From Pseudohoeflea sp964511625 (GTDB lineage: Bacteria > Pseudomonadota > Alphaproteobacteria > Rhizobiales > Rhizobiaceae): DNA of 64,000 bases. This document shows positions 15,688 to 24,221 of the stretch, one piece after another; position 1 is the stretch's first letter, and each line of letters starts with the position of its first letter. A model generated the notes under the pieces. It had not been told where the DNA came from. It made no database searches and worked only from the letters and a program-made list of their open reading frames with translations. The stretch covers positions 206,966-270,965 of the forward strand of contig CAZEJG010000001.1 of the NCBI GenBank assembly GCA_964511625.1, in the 5' to 3' direction. A program made the position numbers and the translations under genes.

Positions 15688-16923
15688 ATGAAGAATACTT
15701 TCGACATGAACCGCCGGTCGCTTCTCAAGCGATCCGCCGGCGCTATGGCGCTGGCAATGGGTGGCGGCACCCACTTGCTCTCGTCCCGGGCTGCCTATGC
15801 GCAGGCCATGGACCTGTCCGGCGAGCAACTGCGCACCATTGGTCTCTCCGTGACGGTGCAGGAACGCATTCTCGCCGACTTCAAGGCGGCAAGCGGCGTC
15901 GGCTCCACCTCGGGCACCGCGGCAACCTTCCCGGATGCGCAGACGCGCATCCTCTCCGGCGCAACCGACTACGATAACTGGGAAACCATCGGTGAGCGTC
16001 TTCCCTCCGTGGTCATGACCGACCATGCCGAGGCGATCCCGACCGAAAAGCTGAAGAACTGGTCGAACATCCGCGAGATCTTCACCACCCCGGATCCCAA
16101 GTGGCCGGCTTCGGCGCAGATCGTCGGCCAGATCTGGACCGGCGAGGACCAGACCGCGCTCTGGATGGTGCCTTCGGTCTTCAACTTCGACTCCGTCGGC
16201 TACAATCCGGAAGTGCTTTCCGACGAGGAAGCCAACACCTGGACGGCGATTTTCGACAGCAAGTACAAGGGCAAGTCCGGCCTCAACACCGACCCGCTGA
16301 CCGCTTTCGGCCAGGCGGTGATGGCGATGAACACGCTCGGTCTGTCCAACGTGGCCAACCCGGGCAATCCTACGGCGGCCGAAATCGACGAGGCAGCCAA
16401 ATTCCTCATCTCCAAGAAGAAGGAAGGCCAGTTCCGCGCTCTGTGGGGTGACTTCGGCGAACTCGTCAACTTCCTCGCTTCCGGCGAAATCGTCGTCTGC
16501 GACGCCTGGCAGCCGGCCGTCATGGCGGTGAAGGCACAGGGCAAGCCCTGCAAATACGCCGTCCCGAAGGAAGGCTATCGCGCCTGGTCGATCGGCAACA
16601 CCATGCTCAAGGGCACGCCGAACGCCGATGCCGTCATCGCCTATGCCGACTACTGGCTCTCGGGCGAACCGGGCATCACCGTGTCGGAGCAGGGCTACTA
16701 CTCGCCGACCACCAACATCAAGGACGTCATGGCGCCCGAGAAATATGCCTTCTGGTACGAGGGCAAGCCCTGGGTCGGAGCCGAGGAACGCGGCATCAAG
16801 GAAGGCGATCTCCGCGACGGCGGTTCGCTCGAAACCCGCGCCGCCAATGTCGCTTACTGGCACCAGTGGCCGGATGAATACGACCACCTCATCCAGAAGT
16901 GGGACGAATTCCTCAGCGCATAA
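15688..16923 (+). CDS. ABC transporter extracellular solute-binding protein (PotD-like, Tat signal)
   Basis: This is a 411-residue periplasmic binding protein. The start at 15688 has an AAAAGGAG ribosome site. The N-terminus carries a twin-arginine signal (MNRRSLLKRSAG, hydrophobic stretch, AYAQA cleavage region), so it is exported folded. The mature protein is of the spermidine/putrescine-binding superfamily (extracellular solute-binding family 1/8). Ligand contacts cannot be assigned. It is a paralogue of the signal-less protein at 20471-21703; both end in similar motifs (EYDHLIQKWDEFLSA here). Confidence 0.92.
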   Translation: MKNTFDMNRRSLLKRSAGAMALAMGGGTHLLSSRAAYAQAMDLSGEQLRTIGLSVTVQERILADFKAASGVGSTSGTAATFPDAQTRILSGATDYDNWETIGERLPSVVMTDHAEAIPTEKLKNWSNIREIFTTPDPKWPASAQIVGQIWTGEDQTALWMVPSVFNFDSVGYNPEVLSDEEANTWTAIFDSKYKGKSGLNTDPLTAFGQAVMAMNTLGLSNVANPGNPTAAEIDEAAKFLISKKKEGQFRALWGDFGELVNFLASGEIVVCDAWQPAVMAVKAQGKPCKYAVPKEGYRAWSIGNTMLKGTPNADAVIAYADYWLSGEPGITVSEQGYYSPTTNIKDVMAPEKYAFWYEGKPWVGAEERGIKEGDLRDGGSLETRAANVAYWHQWPDEYDHLIQKWDEFLSA

Positions 16924-16936
16924 TGCGTCAGCCCCA

Positions 16937-17007
16937 GCGCCGGACCGGGCTCACCCTGTGCCTGGTCCGGCGCAACTCGGCAGGCGGTTTCATCCGCCTG
17001 CCTCTTT
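16937..17007 (+). terminator. two stem-loops between binding protein and second ATPase genes
   Basis: Stem 1 pairs GCGCCGGACC (16937-16946) with GGTCCGGCGC (16964-16973). Stem 2 pairs GGCAGGCGG (16979-16987) with CCGCCTGCC (16994-17002) and is followed by TCTTT. Such hairpins after a binding-protein gene often stabilise its mRNA or partly terminate transcription. The U-run is short, so partial termination is more likely than full. Confidence 0.55.
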
Positions 17008-17030
17008 AACCCCGATTCAGGAGCCACCCG

Positions 17031-18140
17031 ATGATCTACGACCTGGAACTGTTCAAGATCGGCAAGGTCTACGACAACGGCACCCCCGCTGTGATCGACT
17101 TCAACCTGACCGTCGAGAAGGGCGAGTTCATTGCGTTCCTGGGGCCTTCGGGCTGTGGCAAGACCACAACGCTGCGCATGATCGCGGGCTTCGAGAGCAT
17201 CACCTCGGGCAACCTGATGATCAAGGGACAGCGTATGAACGAGATCAGCCCCGCGCGGCGGCCGACCTCGATGATTTTCCAGAACTATGCGCTCTTTCCG
17301 CACATGACCGTGCGCGACAATGTCGGCTACGGCCTCGACGTGAAGAACATGCCCAAGGCCGAGCGCAACGCCAAGGTCGACCGGCTGCTCGAAAAGCTCG
17401 GCCTCGACGACGTTGCCGAGAAAAAGTGCGACAAGCTTTCCGGCGGACAGCGTCAGCGCATCGCGCTTGCCCGTGGCCTCGTCGTCGAGCCCGACATCCT
17501 CCTGCTCGACGAGCCGCTGGGCGCGCTCGACGCAAACCTGCGCAAGGCGATCCAGTCCGAACTCAAGATCCTCCAGCGCGAACTCGGCGTCACCTTCGTC
17601 TTCGTCACGCACGCGCAGTCGGAAGCGCTCGCGCTTTCCGACCGGATCGTGGTCATGAGCAATGGCCGCATCGAGCAGATCAGTCCGCCGCATGAACTCT
17701 ACACCCGCCCGAAGACGCCCTTCGTCGCCCAGTTCATCGGCTCGAACACGGTCTTCAAGGGCGCGGTGAAGGGGCGGCAGAACGGCCACCTCGTCGTCGA
17801 CACGCCCTTCGGCCTTCTCTCGGGCGACCCCAACGGATCCGTCGCCGACGGCGGCGATGCCAGCGTCGTCATTCCCGCCGAGGCGATCGAACTTCATTCG
17901 CTGGCGGAGGGCGGTCGCGAAGCGATTGCCGCCACCGCCGGAGGCAACATCATCGACGCCAAGGTCAGCCGCTTCCAGGTCGTCGGCCACGTCGCCCAGG
18001 TCGAGGTCGACCTGCCAGACGGCCGGACGCTGTCGCTGGAAGCCCATACCGACAAGTATTCACCCGGCTCGTTCCCGGTCGCCGCACCGATCGCGCTGAC
18101 ATGGAAGCCCGAGGCGGCAACCGTAATCCCGGCTCACTAG
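17031..18140 (+). CDS. ABC transporter ATP-binding protein (PotA/UgpC type), canonical
   Basis: This is a 369-residue ATPase with all catalytic motifs: Walker A GPSGCGKTT, Q-loop MIFQNYALFPHM, signature LSGGQRQRIALA, Walker B LLLDEP and H-loop VTHAQSEAL with His194. A TOBE/OB-type C-terminal domain follows. It is the second ATPase of the same transporter locus, and the pair probably forms a heterodimer under the two permeases. It lies downstream of the double hairpin. Confidence 0.92.
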   Translation: MIYDLELFKIGKVYDNGTPAVIDFNLTVEKGEFIAFLGPSGCGKTTTLRMIAGFESITSGNLMIKGQRMNEISPARRPTSMIFQNYALFPHMTVRDNVGYGLDVKNMPKAERNAKVDRLLEKLGLDDVAEKKCDKLSGGQRQRIALARGLVVEPDILLLDEPLGALDANLRKAIQSELKILQRELGVTFVFVTHAQSEALALSDRIVVMSNGRIEQISPPHELYTRPKTPFVAQFIGSNTVFKGAVKGRQNGHLVVDTPFGLLSGDPNGSVADGGDASVVIPAEAIELHSLAEGGREAIAATAGGNIIDAKVSRFQVVGHVAQVEVDLPDGRTLSLEAHTDKYSPGSFPVAAPIALTWKPEAATVIPAH

Positions 18141-18203
18141 CGCCGGTCGCAGAATTTACAACAGCCGGCCGCGTCCGGCTCGAGGAAAACCAAGGAGGCT
18201 CAT

Positions 18204-19085
18204 ATGGCTAAGGAAATTTTCGTCAGTTTCGGGATCGACGTGGACGCAGTGGCCGGCTGGCTCGGCTCCTATGGCGGCGAGGATTCGCCCGACGACATCT
18301 CGCGCGGACTGTTTGCGGGCGAGGTCGGCTCCCCGCGTCTTCTTGAACTCTTCAAGCGCTGGGGCATCAAGACCACCTGGTTCATCCCCGGTCACTCGAT
18401 CGAGACCTTCCCGAAGGAAATGCAGGCCGTCGCCGACGCCGGCCACGAGATCGGCATTCACGGCTACAGCCACGAAAACCCGATCGCGATGACCCGCGAG
18501 CAGGAAACCGCGATCCTCGACAAGTGTATCGATCTGGTGACCAAGCTGTCGGGCAAGCGCCCGACCGGTTACGTGGCGCCGTGGTGGGAATTCTCCAACG
18601 TCACCAACGAATTGCTTCTCGAACGCGGCATCAAGTACGACCACTCGCTCATGCACAAGGACTTCGAGCCCTACTATGTGCGTGTCGGCGACAAGTGGAC
18701 GAAGATCGACTACTCGAAAAAGCCCGAGGAATGGATGGTCCCGCTCGAACGCGGCGAGGAAACGGACCTGATCGAAATCCCGGCCTCCTGGTATCTCGAC
18801 GACCTGCCGCCAATGATGTTCATCAAGAAGGCGCCCAACAGCCACGGCTTCGTCAATCCGCGCGATATCGAACAGATGTGGCGTGACCAGTTCGACTGGG
18901 TCTATCGCGAGATGGATTACGCGGTCTTCCCGATCACCATCCACCCCGACGTCTCCGGCCGCCCGCAGGTCTTGATGATGCTCGAACGCCTGTTCGAACA
19001 CATGAAGGGGCACGAAGGCGTCAAGTTCGTCACCATGGACGAGATCGCCGACGACTTCGCCAAGCGCTTCCCGCGCAAGAAGTAA
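18204..19085 (+). CDS. polysaccharide-deacetylase (NodB fold) family protein
   Basis: This is a 293-residue cytoplasmic protein without a signal peptide. NodB-homology motifs are SFGIDVDAV (metal Asp), HEIGIHGYSHENP (metal His pair) and TGYVAPWWEF. The family covers peptidoglycan and chitin deacetylases, but also cytoplasmic amidohydrolases such as PuuE-type allantoinase. Given the absence of export and the surrounding amidase and hydantoinase genes, I favour hydrolysis of a small amide or ring. A strong AAGGAGG ribosome site precedes the ATG. Confidence 0.88.
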   Translation: MAKEIFVSFGIDVDAVAGWLGSYGGEDSPDDISRGLFAGEVGSPRLLELFKRWGIKTTWFIPGHSIETFPKEMQAVADAGHEIGIHGYSHENPIAMTREQETAILDKCIDLVTKLSGKRPTGYVAPWWEFSNVTNELLLERGIKYDHSLMHKDFEPYYVRVGDKWTKIDYSKKPEEWMVPLERGEETDLIEIPASWYLDDLPPMMFIKKAPNSHGFVNPRDIEQMWRDQFDWVYREMDYAVFPITIHPDVSGRPQVLMMLERLFEHMKGHEGVKFVTMDEIADDFAKRFPRKK

Positions 19086-19096
19086 GGACTGGACCG

Positions 19097-19429
19097 ATGT
19101 GTTCGCTGTGCGGAGTTCTGGGTGGAAACGAGCACTGGGCCGACGCCGTCGCGCGGCCCGGCGTCTACACCCGCTCCGGCGAGCGCATCGACCGCAGGCG
19201 GGAGCGCGCGCGCCGCGTCGCTCTCGCCAACAAGGTGCTCTCCGTCTTCGCCCTGTCGCTCTCGGATTGGCAGGGCTCGTCCTATCTTCTGTCGACCCGG
19301 ACCGGAAAGACCGAGATCATCGAGGATCTCGGTCATCTGTGGCCGGCGGCCGAGAAACTCCTCGGCCGTCCGCTCGATCCGCTCGCGGAAGCCTTCATAG
19401 ACAGGCTGGAGGCCGAAGCCCATGGCTGA
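19097..19429 (+). CDS. 110-residue hypothetical protein starting MCxxC
   Basis: I do not recognise this protein. It begins MCSLCGVLGG, so a CxxC pair sits at residues 2 and 5. A basic, Arg-rich region follows (about residues 28-50), then a helical C-terminus. It lies 11 bases after the deacetylase gene and overlaps the COG0523 GTPase start by 8 bases, which indicates translational coupling. The cyclase at 23122 also starts MCxxC. A metal-handling or docking role next to the GTPase is an inference. Confidence 0.75.
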   Translation: MCSLCGVLGGNEHWADAVARPGVYTRSGERIDRRRERARRVALANKVLSVFALSLSDWQGSSYLLSTRTGKTEIIEDLGHLWPAAEKLLGRPLDPLAEAFIDRLEAEAHG

Positions 19430-20474
19430 AGCCTGGCCCGATTTCACGCCCGTCACGCTGCTCACCGGCTTTCTAGGCTCCGGCAAGACCACACTCCTGC
19501 GCCGTCTTCTCACCGATCCGGCGCTCGCCAACGCAGCCGTGCTGATCAACGAGTTCGGTGAAATCGGCCTCGACCACCATCTGCTCGAACGCATCGACGA
19601 CAACATGGTGCTCCTGCAGTCCGGCTGCCTGTGCTGCACGGTGCGCGGTGAGCTTTCCGATGCCATCCGCGACCTTCACTCGAAGCGGGAGAGGGGAGAG
19701 ATCGCGCCTTTCGACCGCATCGTCATCGAAAGCACCGGCCTTGCCGACCCGTTCCCGGTTCTCTCGACGCTGAAGGCCGATCCGGTTCTGCGCCATCATT
19801 TCAAGGCCGCTGGAGTGGTCACCACTGTGGATGCGGTCAATGCCGGGGCGCAACTCTCCACCTATCGCGAATCCATGCGCCAGGTGGCTGTCGCAGATCT
19901 GATCGTGCTAACCAAGACGGATATCGCCGAGGAAGCCCAGACCGAACTCGTCACGTCACTTGTTCGCCGCATCAATATCGATGCGCCGCTGATGGCGTCG
20001 GACGACACCTTCAACGTCGCGCGCATGCTGGAAGGTGCGGACACCGCGCATGCGTCGTCTCAGCAATCTCCCGGCGGTTTCTATTGCGACGATCCCGGCG
20101 ATATTCCGCGCGACGCCGGCGATCATCCCGACGGCATCCGCTCCTTCGTTCTCGTCTCTGAAGGCAGTGTCGACTGGACGGCCTTCGGCATCTGGCTGAC
20201 GATGCTGCTCAACCGCCACGGCGATCGCATTCTGCGGGTGAAGGGCATTCTGGCGCTTGCCGGTGAGGACTTCCCGGTCGCCATCCACGGGGTCCAGCAC
20301 CTCGTTCATCCGCCCGTCCACATGACTTCCTGGCCGGGAGGAGACAAGCGCTCGCGTATCGTGTTCATTGCTGACGGGATTTCGCCCGAACTCATCGAGC
20401 GATCCTTCAATGCCTTCAACGGCTTGGCCGGGGACGCCCGGACCGGGCCGCGGATCGAGGAGGTCCAGCGATGA
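19422..20474 (+). CDS. COG0523 (CobW-family) metallochaperone GTPase
   Basis: This is a 350-residue G3E GTPase. It has Walker A GFLGSGKTT near residues 16-24, the metal motif GCLCC with cysteines 69, 71 and 72, Walker B-like ESTGLADPFPV, the NKxD-type motif as TKTD, and a CobW C-terminal domain. Members deliver Zn, Co, Fe or other metals to target enzymes. Here the candidate clients are the deacetylase, cyclase or hydantoinase in the same cluster, so it is more likely a pathway-specific chaperone than a cobalamin gene. The stop overlaps the next start (ATGA). Confidence 0.9.
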   Translation: MAEAWPDFTPVTLLTGFLGSGKTTLLRRLLTDPALANAAVLINEFGEIGLDHHLLERIDDNMVLLQSGCLCCTVRGELSDAIRDLHSKRERGEIAPFDRIVIESTGLADPFPVLSTLKADPVLRHHFKAAGVVTTVDAVNAGAQLSTYRESMRQVAVADLIVLTKTDIAEEAQTELVTSLVRRINIDAPLMASDDTFNVARMLEGADTAHASSQQSPGGFYCDDPGDIPRDAGDHPDGIRSFVLVSEGSVDWTAFGIWLTMLLNRHGDRILRVKGILALAGEDFPVAIHGVQHLVHPPVHMTSWPGGDKRSRIVFIADGISPELIERSFNAFNGLAGDARTGPRIEEVQR

Positions 20475-21703
20475 CGAAGAAGACTGCTGCCCGCAAGACG
20501 CCTGCCGACAAGGCGCCGGCCGCACCGGCGGTCCACACTCACGGCAAGATCAAGCTTCGCATTCTCGGCACCGCCATTTCGCTCCTCGAGGAGCTGCGGG
20601 AAGGCGCCGAGCGGGACCTCGGCTTCGAGATCGAGTTCGACAACCAGGACTTCATGACGGCACAGCACAAGGCGGCGCTGGAACCGCAGACCTACGACAT
20701 CTACGACCAGTGCTTCCACAATCTCGACATCGTCTGGTACTGGCGCGCAGTCCAGCCGATCGACATCGACCGCATTCCGCTGTGGGACGAGATCACCGAC
20801 CTGACCAAGACCGGCCGCATCAGCCCGAACGCCCGCATCGGTCATGGCGACGCGCCGGTCACCAAGCTCTTCGTCCAGCCGAATCTGGCGCTCTCCGACA
20901 CTCCGTCGCAATACATCTCGATGCTGCCGACGACGCATAATTTCGACAGTTTCGCCTATCGTACCGATGCCGCCAATTCCAACGAGATGGTTTCCTGGGC
21001 AGCGCTTCTCGACGAGCGCTGGCACGGCACGTCAGCGCTCGTCAATGAACCCGCCATCGGCATCTTCGACGCGGCGCTCGCGGCGCAATCTGCCGGGCTG
21101 ATGCGGTTCCAAAACATCGGCAACATGTCGGTCGCCGAGATAGGCCAGTTGCTCGATATCCTCGAGGAACGGAAGAAAGCCGGATATTTCAAGGGCTTCT
21201 GGCAGTCTGCTGAAGAAGCAGCCAACCTGATGTCGGACGGCGGTACGAAGATCCAGTCGATGTGGTCGCTGGGGATCTCCAAGCTCAACCTGCGCGGCGT
21301 CTCGGTCGAACAGGCCAATCCGGCGGAAGGCTATCGTGCCTGGCACGGCGGACTGTGTCTGTCCAAGCGGTTGTCCGGCCGCATGCTCGATGCGGCTTAC
21401 GACTATCTCAACTGGTGGATCTCCGGATGGCCCGGCGCGGTGGTGGCCCGTCAGGGCTATTACATGTCGACGCCGGAGCGCTCCCGCCCGCACATGACCA
21501 CCGCCGAATGGGACTACTGGTACGAGGGCCTGCCGGCCGCCGAGGATCTGCCCGGCCCGGACGGTCTCACCCGTATCCGGAAGGGCGCCGTGCGCTCCGG
21601 CGGCTCCTACTGGCAACGCGCCAACCAGATCGCGATCTGGAACACCACCATGGACGAACACAACTACCTCGTTCGTCGCTGGATCCAGTTCGTGGCGGCG
21701 TGA
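20471..21703 (+). CDS. solute-binding-protein homologue without signal peptide
   Basis: This 410-residue protein is homologous to the PotD-like protein at 15688-16923. Shared features are the opening strand (LRILGTAIS against LRTIGLSVT), a GYY motif near the end, and the closing EHNYLVRRWIQFVAA. Instead of a signal peptide it has a Lys/Ala/Pro-rich polar leader (MTKKTAARKTPADKAPAAPA), so it should stay in the cytoplasm. The start is fixed by ATGA overlap with the GTPase gene. A cytoplasmic ligand binder, sensor or substrate carrier is possible. Confidence 0.8.
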   Translation: MTKKTAARKTPADKAPAAPAVHTHGKIKLRILGTAISLLEELREGAERDLGFEIEFDNQDFMTAQHKAALEPQTYDIYDQCFHNLDIVWYWRAVQPIDIDRIPLWDEITDLTKTGRISPNARIGHGDAPVTKLFVQPNLALSDTPSQYISMLPTTHNFDSFAYRTDAANSNEMVSWAALLDERWHGTSALVNEPAIGIFDAALAAQSAGLMRFQNIGNMSVAEIGQLLDILEERKKAGYFKGFWQSAEEAANLMSDGGTKIQSMWSLGISKLNLRGVSVEQANPAEGYRAWHGGLCLSKRLSGRMLDAAYDYLNWWISGWPGAVVARQGYYMSTPERSRPHMTTAEWDYWYEGLPAAEDLPGPDGLTRIRKGAVRSGGSYWQRANQIAIWNTTMDEHNYLVRRWIQFVAA

Positions 21704-21711
21704 GGGATATC

Positions 21712-23079
21712 ATGACCCATTCATGTCCCTCTATCGCCCAGCTGTCCGTTCTCCTGCACAACGGCGCGCTCGATCCCGTCACCCTGGCCGAGGAGGTCTT
21801 CGATGCGATCGATGCCCACGGCGACGGCGCGATCTTCATCTCGCGGACGCGCGAGCGCGCGTTGGCCGAGGCCGCCGCCTCCGGAAAGCGGATCAGGGAA
21901 GGGCGCTCGCGCGGCCTGCTCGAAGGCATCCCGATCGGCTGGAAGGATCTCTTCGACATGGAAGGCGAAACCACCGCCGCCGGCTCGAAGCTGCTGATGC
22001 GCGACAACCCGGCCGCCGCGAAGGATGCCGCAGTTGTCGCCGCACTCGCCGACGCCGGCATGGTCTCGGTCGGACGGCTCAACATGAGCGAGTTTGCCTT
22101 CTCCGGAATCGGCATCAACCCCAATTTCGGCACGCCCGCCAATCCCCGGTCCACCGATGTCCCGCGTATTCCGGGCGGCTCGTCCTCGGGGTCCGGCGTT
22201 GCGGTTGCCGCCGGGATCGTCCCCGTCGCCATGGGGACCGACACGGGCGGCTCGGTCCGCATCCCGGCGGCGCTGAACGGCATCGTCGGCTACAAGGCGA
22301 CGCGCGGCCGCTACGACATGTCCGGCGTCTTTCCGCTGTCCGGGAGTCTCGATTCCCTCGGCCCGCTCTGCCACACCGTCTCCGATGCCGTCTGGGTCGA
22401 TGCGGCGATGCGCGGCGCGACTGCTCCGACCGTTCGCGCTTCCCCTCTGGTAGGACGCGAAGTCATTATCCCGACCAATGTGGTCTTCGACGGTACCGAG
22501 CCCGGCGTGATCGCCGCCTTCGAGGAAGCCGTCGCACGGCTTGAGGCGGCCGGCGTTACGTTTGTCCGCGCGGCCATGCCCGGCTTCTCCGAACTGCTCG
22601 AACTCATGTCGAACCACGGCGCGCTTGTCACTGCGGAGGCCTACTGGCTGCACCGCGCGCGGATCACCGGACCGGATTCCGGTCTGATCGACCCGCGCGT
22701 CGTCGCGCGCACGCGGATCGGCGCCGACATAGCGATGACCGACTATATCGACATCCTCGACGCCCGGCGGCGGCTGATCGCCGAATCCGAGGCTTTCATC
22801 GGCAAGCGCCTCGTGGCCTTCCCGACGGTGGCCCATGTCGCGCCGCCGGTCAGTCCGTTGAAGACCGATGACGATCTCTTCGTCGCGACCAACGCCAAGA
22901 CGCTGCGCAACACCATGCTCGGCAATTTCCTCGACTGGTGCGGCGTCACCGTTCCATGCGGAACCGGCGACGCGGGAATGCCGGTGGGCTTTCTGCTGTC
23001 CGGACCGGCCAATTCCGACGAGATGGTTCTCGGCGCGGCGCTCGCCGCCGAGGCAACCATTCGAGGCGAGATCAGATGA
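21712..23079 (+). CDS. amidase (amidase signature family)
   Basis: This is a 455-residue serine hydrolase with the Ser-Ser-Lys triad context: Lys in IGWKDLFD, the Ser/Gly-rich loop GGSSSGSGVAVAAG, and the nucleophile region TDTGGSVRIPAA. It hydrolyses carboxamides or carbamoyl compounds in the cytoplasm. ATG 21712 is chosen because translation further upstream would run through the preceding gene. The gap to the solute-binding homologue is eight bases. It may act after ring opening by the hydantoinase subunits. Confidence 0.92.
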   Translation: MTHSCPSIAQLSVLLHNGALDPVTLAEEVFDAIDAHGDGAIFISRTRERALAEAAASGKRIREGRSRGLLEGIPIGWKDLFDMEGETTAAGSKLLMRDNPAAAKDAAVVAALADAGMVSVGRLNMSEFAFSGIGINPNFGTPANPRSTDVPRIPGGSSSGSGVAVAAGIVPVAMGTDTGGSVRIPAALNGIVGYKATRGRYDMSGVFPLSGSLDSLGPLCHTVSDAVWVDAAMRGATAPTVRASPLVGREVIIPTNVVFDGTEPGVIAAFEEAVARLEAAGVTFVRAAMPGFSELLELMSNHGALVTAEAYWLHRARITGPDSGLIDPRVVARTRIGADIAMTDYIDILDARRRLIAESEAFIGKRLVAFPTVAHVAPPVSPLKTDDDLFVATNAKTLRNTMLGNFLDWCGVTVPCGTGDAGMPVGFLLSGPANSDEMVLGAALAAEATIRGEIR

Positions 23080-23121
23080 CGGCGGCCCGCGTAACGGACG
23101 CCATAACCAAGGAGACTTGAA

Positions 23122-24093
23122 ATGTGCATGGCCTGTTACGTCGACGAGGCGACCAAGGACAAGATCATCGCCTACAACGCCGAATTCCATAAGGTCTCGA
23201 AGAGCCCGTACGGCAGCGACGACGAAATCGGCATGCTCAACCTCATCGACGGCGAAAGCCGCTCGAAGATCATCGGCAATACCGACGCCTCCAAGGTCTT
23301 CGATCTTTCGGTCGACAACTTCATCGGCATGCCCGGCTGGTTCGGCGCCGGCGACCAGCCCTACCAGATCTGGATGACGCACACGCCCCAGGGCGAAATC
23401 GTTGCCAACCTGATGGGCGTGAAGAAGGAGCAGAACGAGCTCGTCGCCTATTCCGGCGACGCGATATCGATGTACACCCACTGCGGCACCCACATCGATA
23501 CGTTCAACCATTTCGGCTACAACGGCGAGATATTCAACGGTTTCACAGCCCGCGACCACCTCGGCAGCCGCGCCTGGGATGTTTGCGGTCCCGAGAAATA
23601 TCCGCCGATCTTCGCCCGCGGCATTCTTCTCGACATTGCCGCCATGTACGGCGTCGATACGCTCGAACCGAGCCACCCGATCGGCAAGAAGGACATCGAG
23701 GACTGCCTGAAGAAGCAGGACCTCAAGATCGAGCCGGGCGACGTCGTGCTCTTGCGCACCGGCCAGATGCTGCGCTGGCCCGACATGGCCTTCACCCAGA
23801 ACACGCCTGGCCTCAATCGCGAGGGCGCCGAATACATCGCCAAGCACGGCGCGATCATGATCGGCGCGGACAATCTCACGCTCGAGATGACGCCGTCCCA
23901 GCATCCCGAGAACTTCTTCCCGGTCCATACCTATCTGCTCGCCGAAGCCGGCGTACCGATCCTGGAAATGGCCTGGCTCGAGGAACTCGCCGCCGAGAAG
24001 GTCTACGAATTCGCCTTCTTCGGCGCCTGCATCAAGCTGCGCGGCGCCACCGGTACGCCGATGCGACCGGTCGCCATGCCGCTGCGCCGCTGA
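23122..24093 (+). CDS. cyclase-family metal-dependent hydrolase (PF04199)
   Basis: This is a 323-residue protein with the family motif HCGTHIDTFNH (residues about 120-130), the metal site of kynurenine formamidase and isatin hydrolase relatives. These enzymes open N-formyl or lactam bonds using Zn or Mn. It is a longer form than KynB (about 210 residues) and starts MCMACYVDE, an N-terminal CxxC shared with the small protein at 19097. GAGACTTGAA upstream gives the ribosome site. It is probably a metalloenzyme client of the adjacent GTPase. Confidence 0.9.
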   Translation: MCMACYVDEATKDKIIAYNAEFHKVSKSPYGSDDEIGMLNLIDGESRSKIIGNTDASKVFDLSVDNFIGMPGWFGAGDQPYQIWMTHTPQGEIVANLMGVKKEQNELVAYSGDAISMYTHCGTHIDTFNHFGYNGEIFNGFTARDHLGSRAWDVCGPEKYPPIFARGILLDIAAMYGVDTLEPSHPIGKKDIEDCLKKQDLKIEPGDVVLLRTGQMLRWPDMAFTQNTPGLNREGAEYIAKHGAIMIGADNLTLEMTPSQHPENFFPVHTYLLAEAGVPILEMAWLEELAAEKVYEFAFFGACIKLRGATGTPMRPVAMPLRR

Positions 24094-24166
24094 ACAGAGA
24101 ATGACCGCCGGCGGCCCGCGCGGTCGCCGTCGGCACAACGGAAACTGATCAGGCATAGCCCGAAAA

Positions 24167-24182
24167 CCGCCCTTCGGGGCGG
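24167..24182. other. UUCG-type hairpin before hyuA
   Basis: CCGCCC and GGGCGG enclose TTCG in the 128-base gap between the cyclase gene and hyuA. There is no U-run, so it is not a standard terminator. It may be an mRNA processing or stability element. Confidence 0.35.
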
Positions 24183-24221
24183 ACGGCGAAGCTTTGCCGA
24201 ATTGTGAGGAGAGGAGTTGCC

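Noticed and set aside
24167..24182. Terminator before hyuA
   Set aside because: The stem is good but there is no T-run, and gene order suggests continued transcription.
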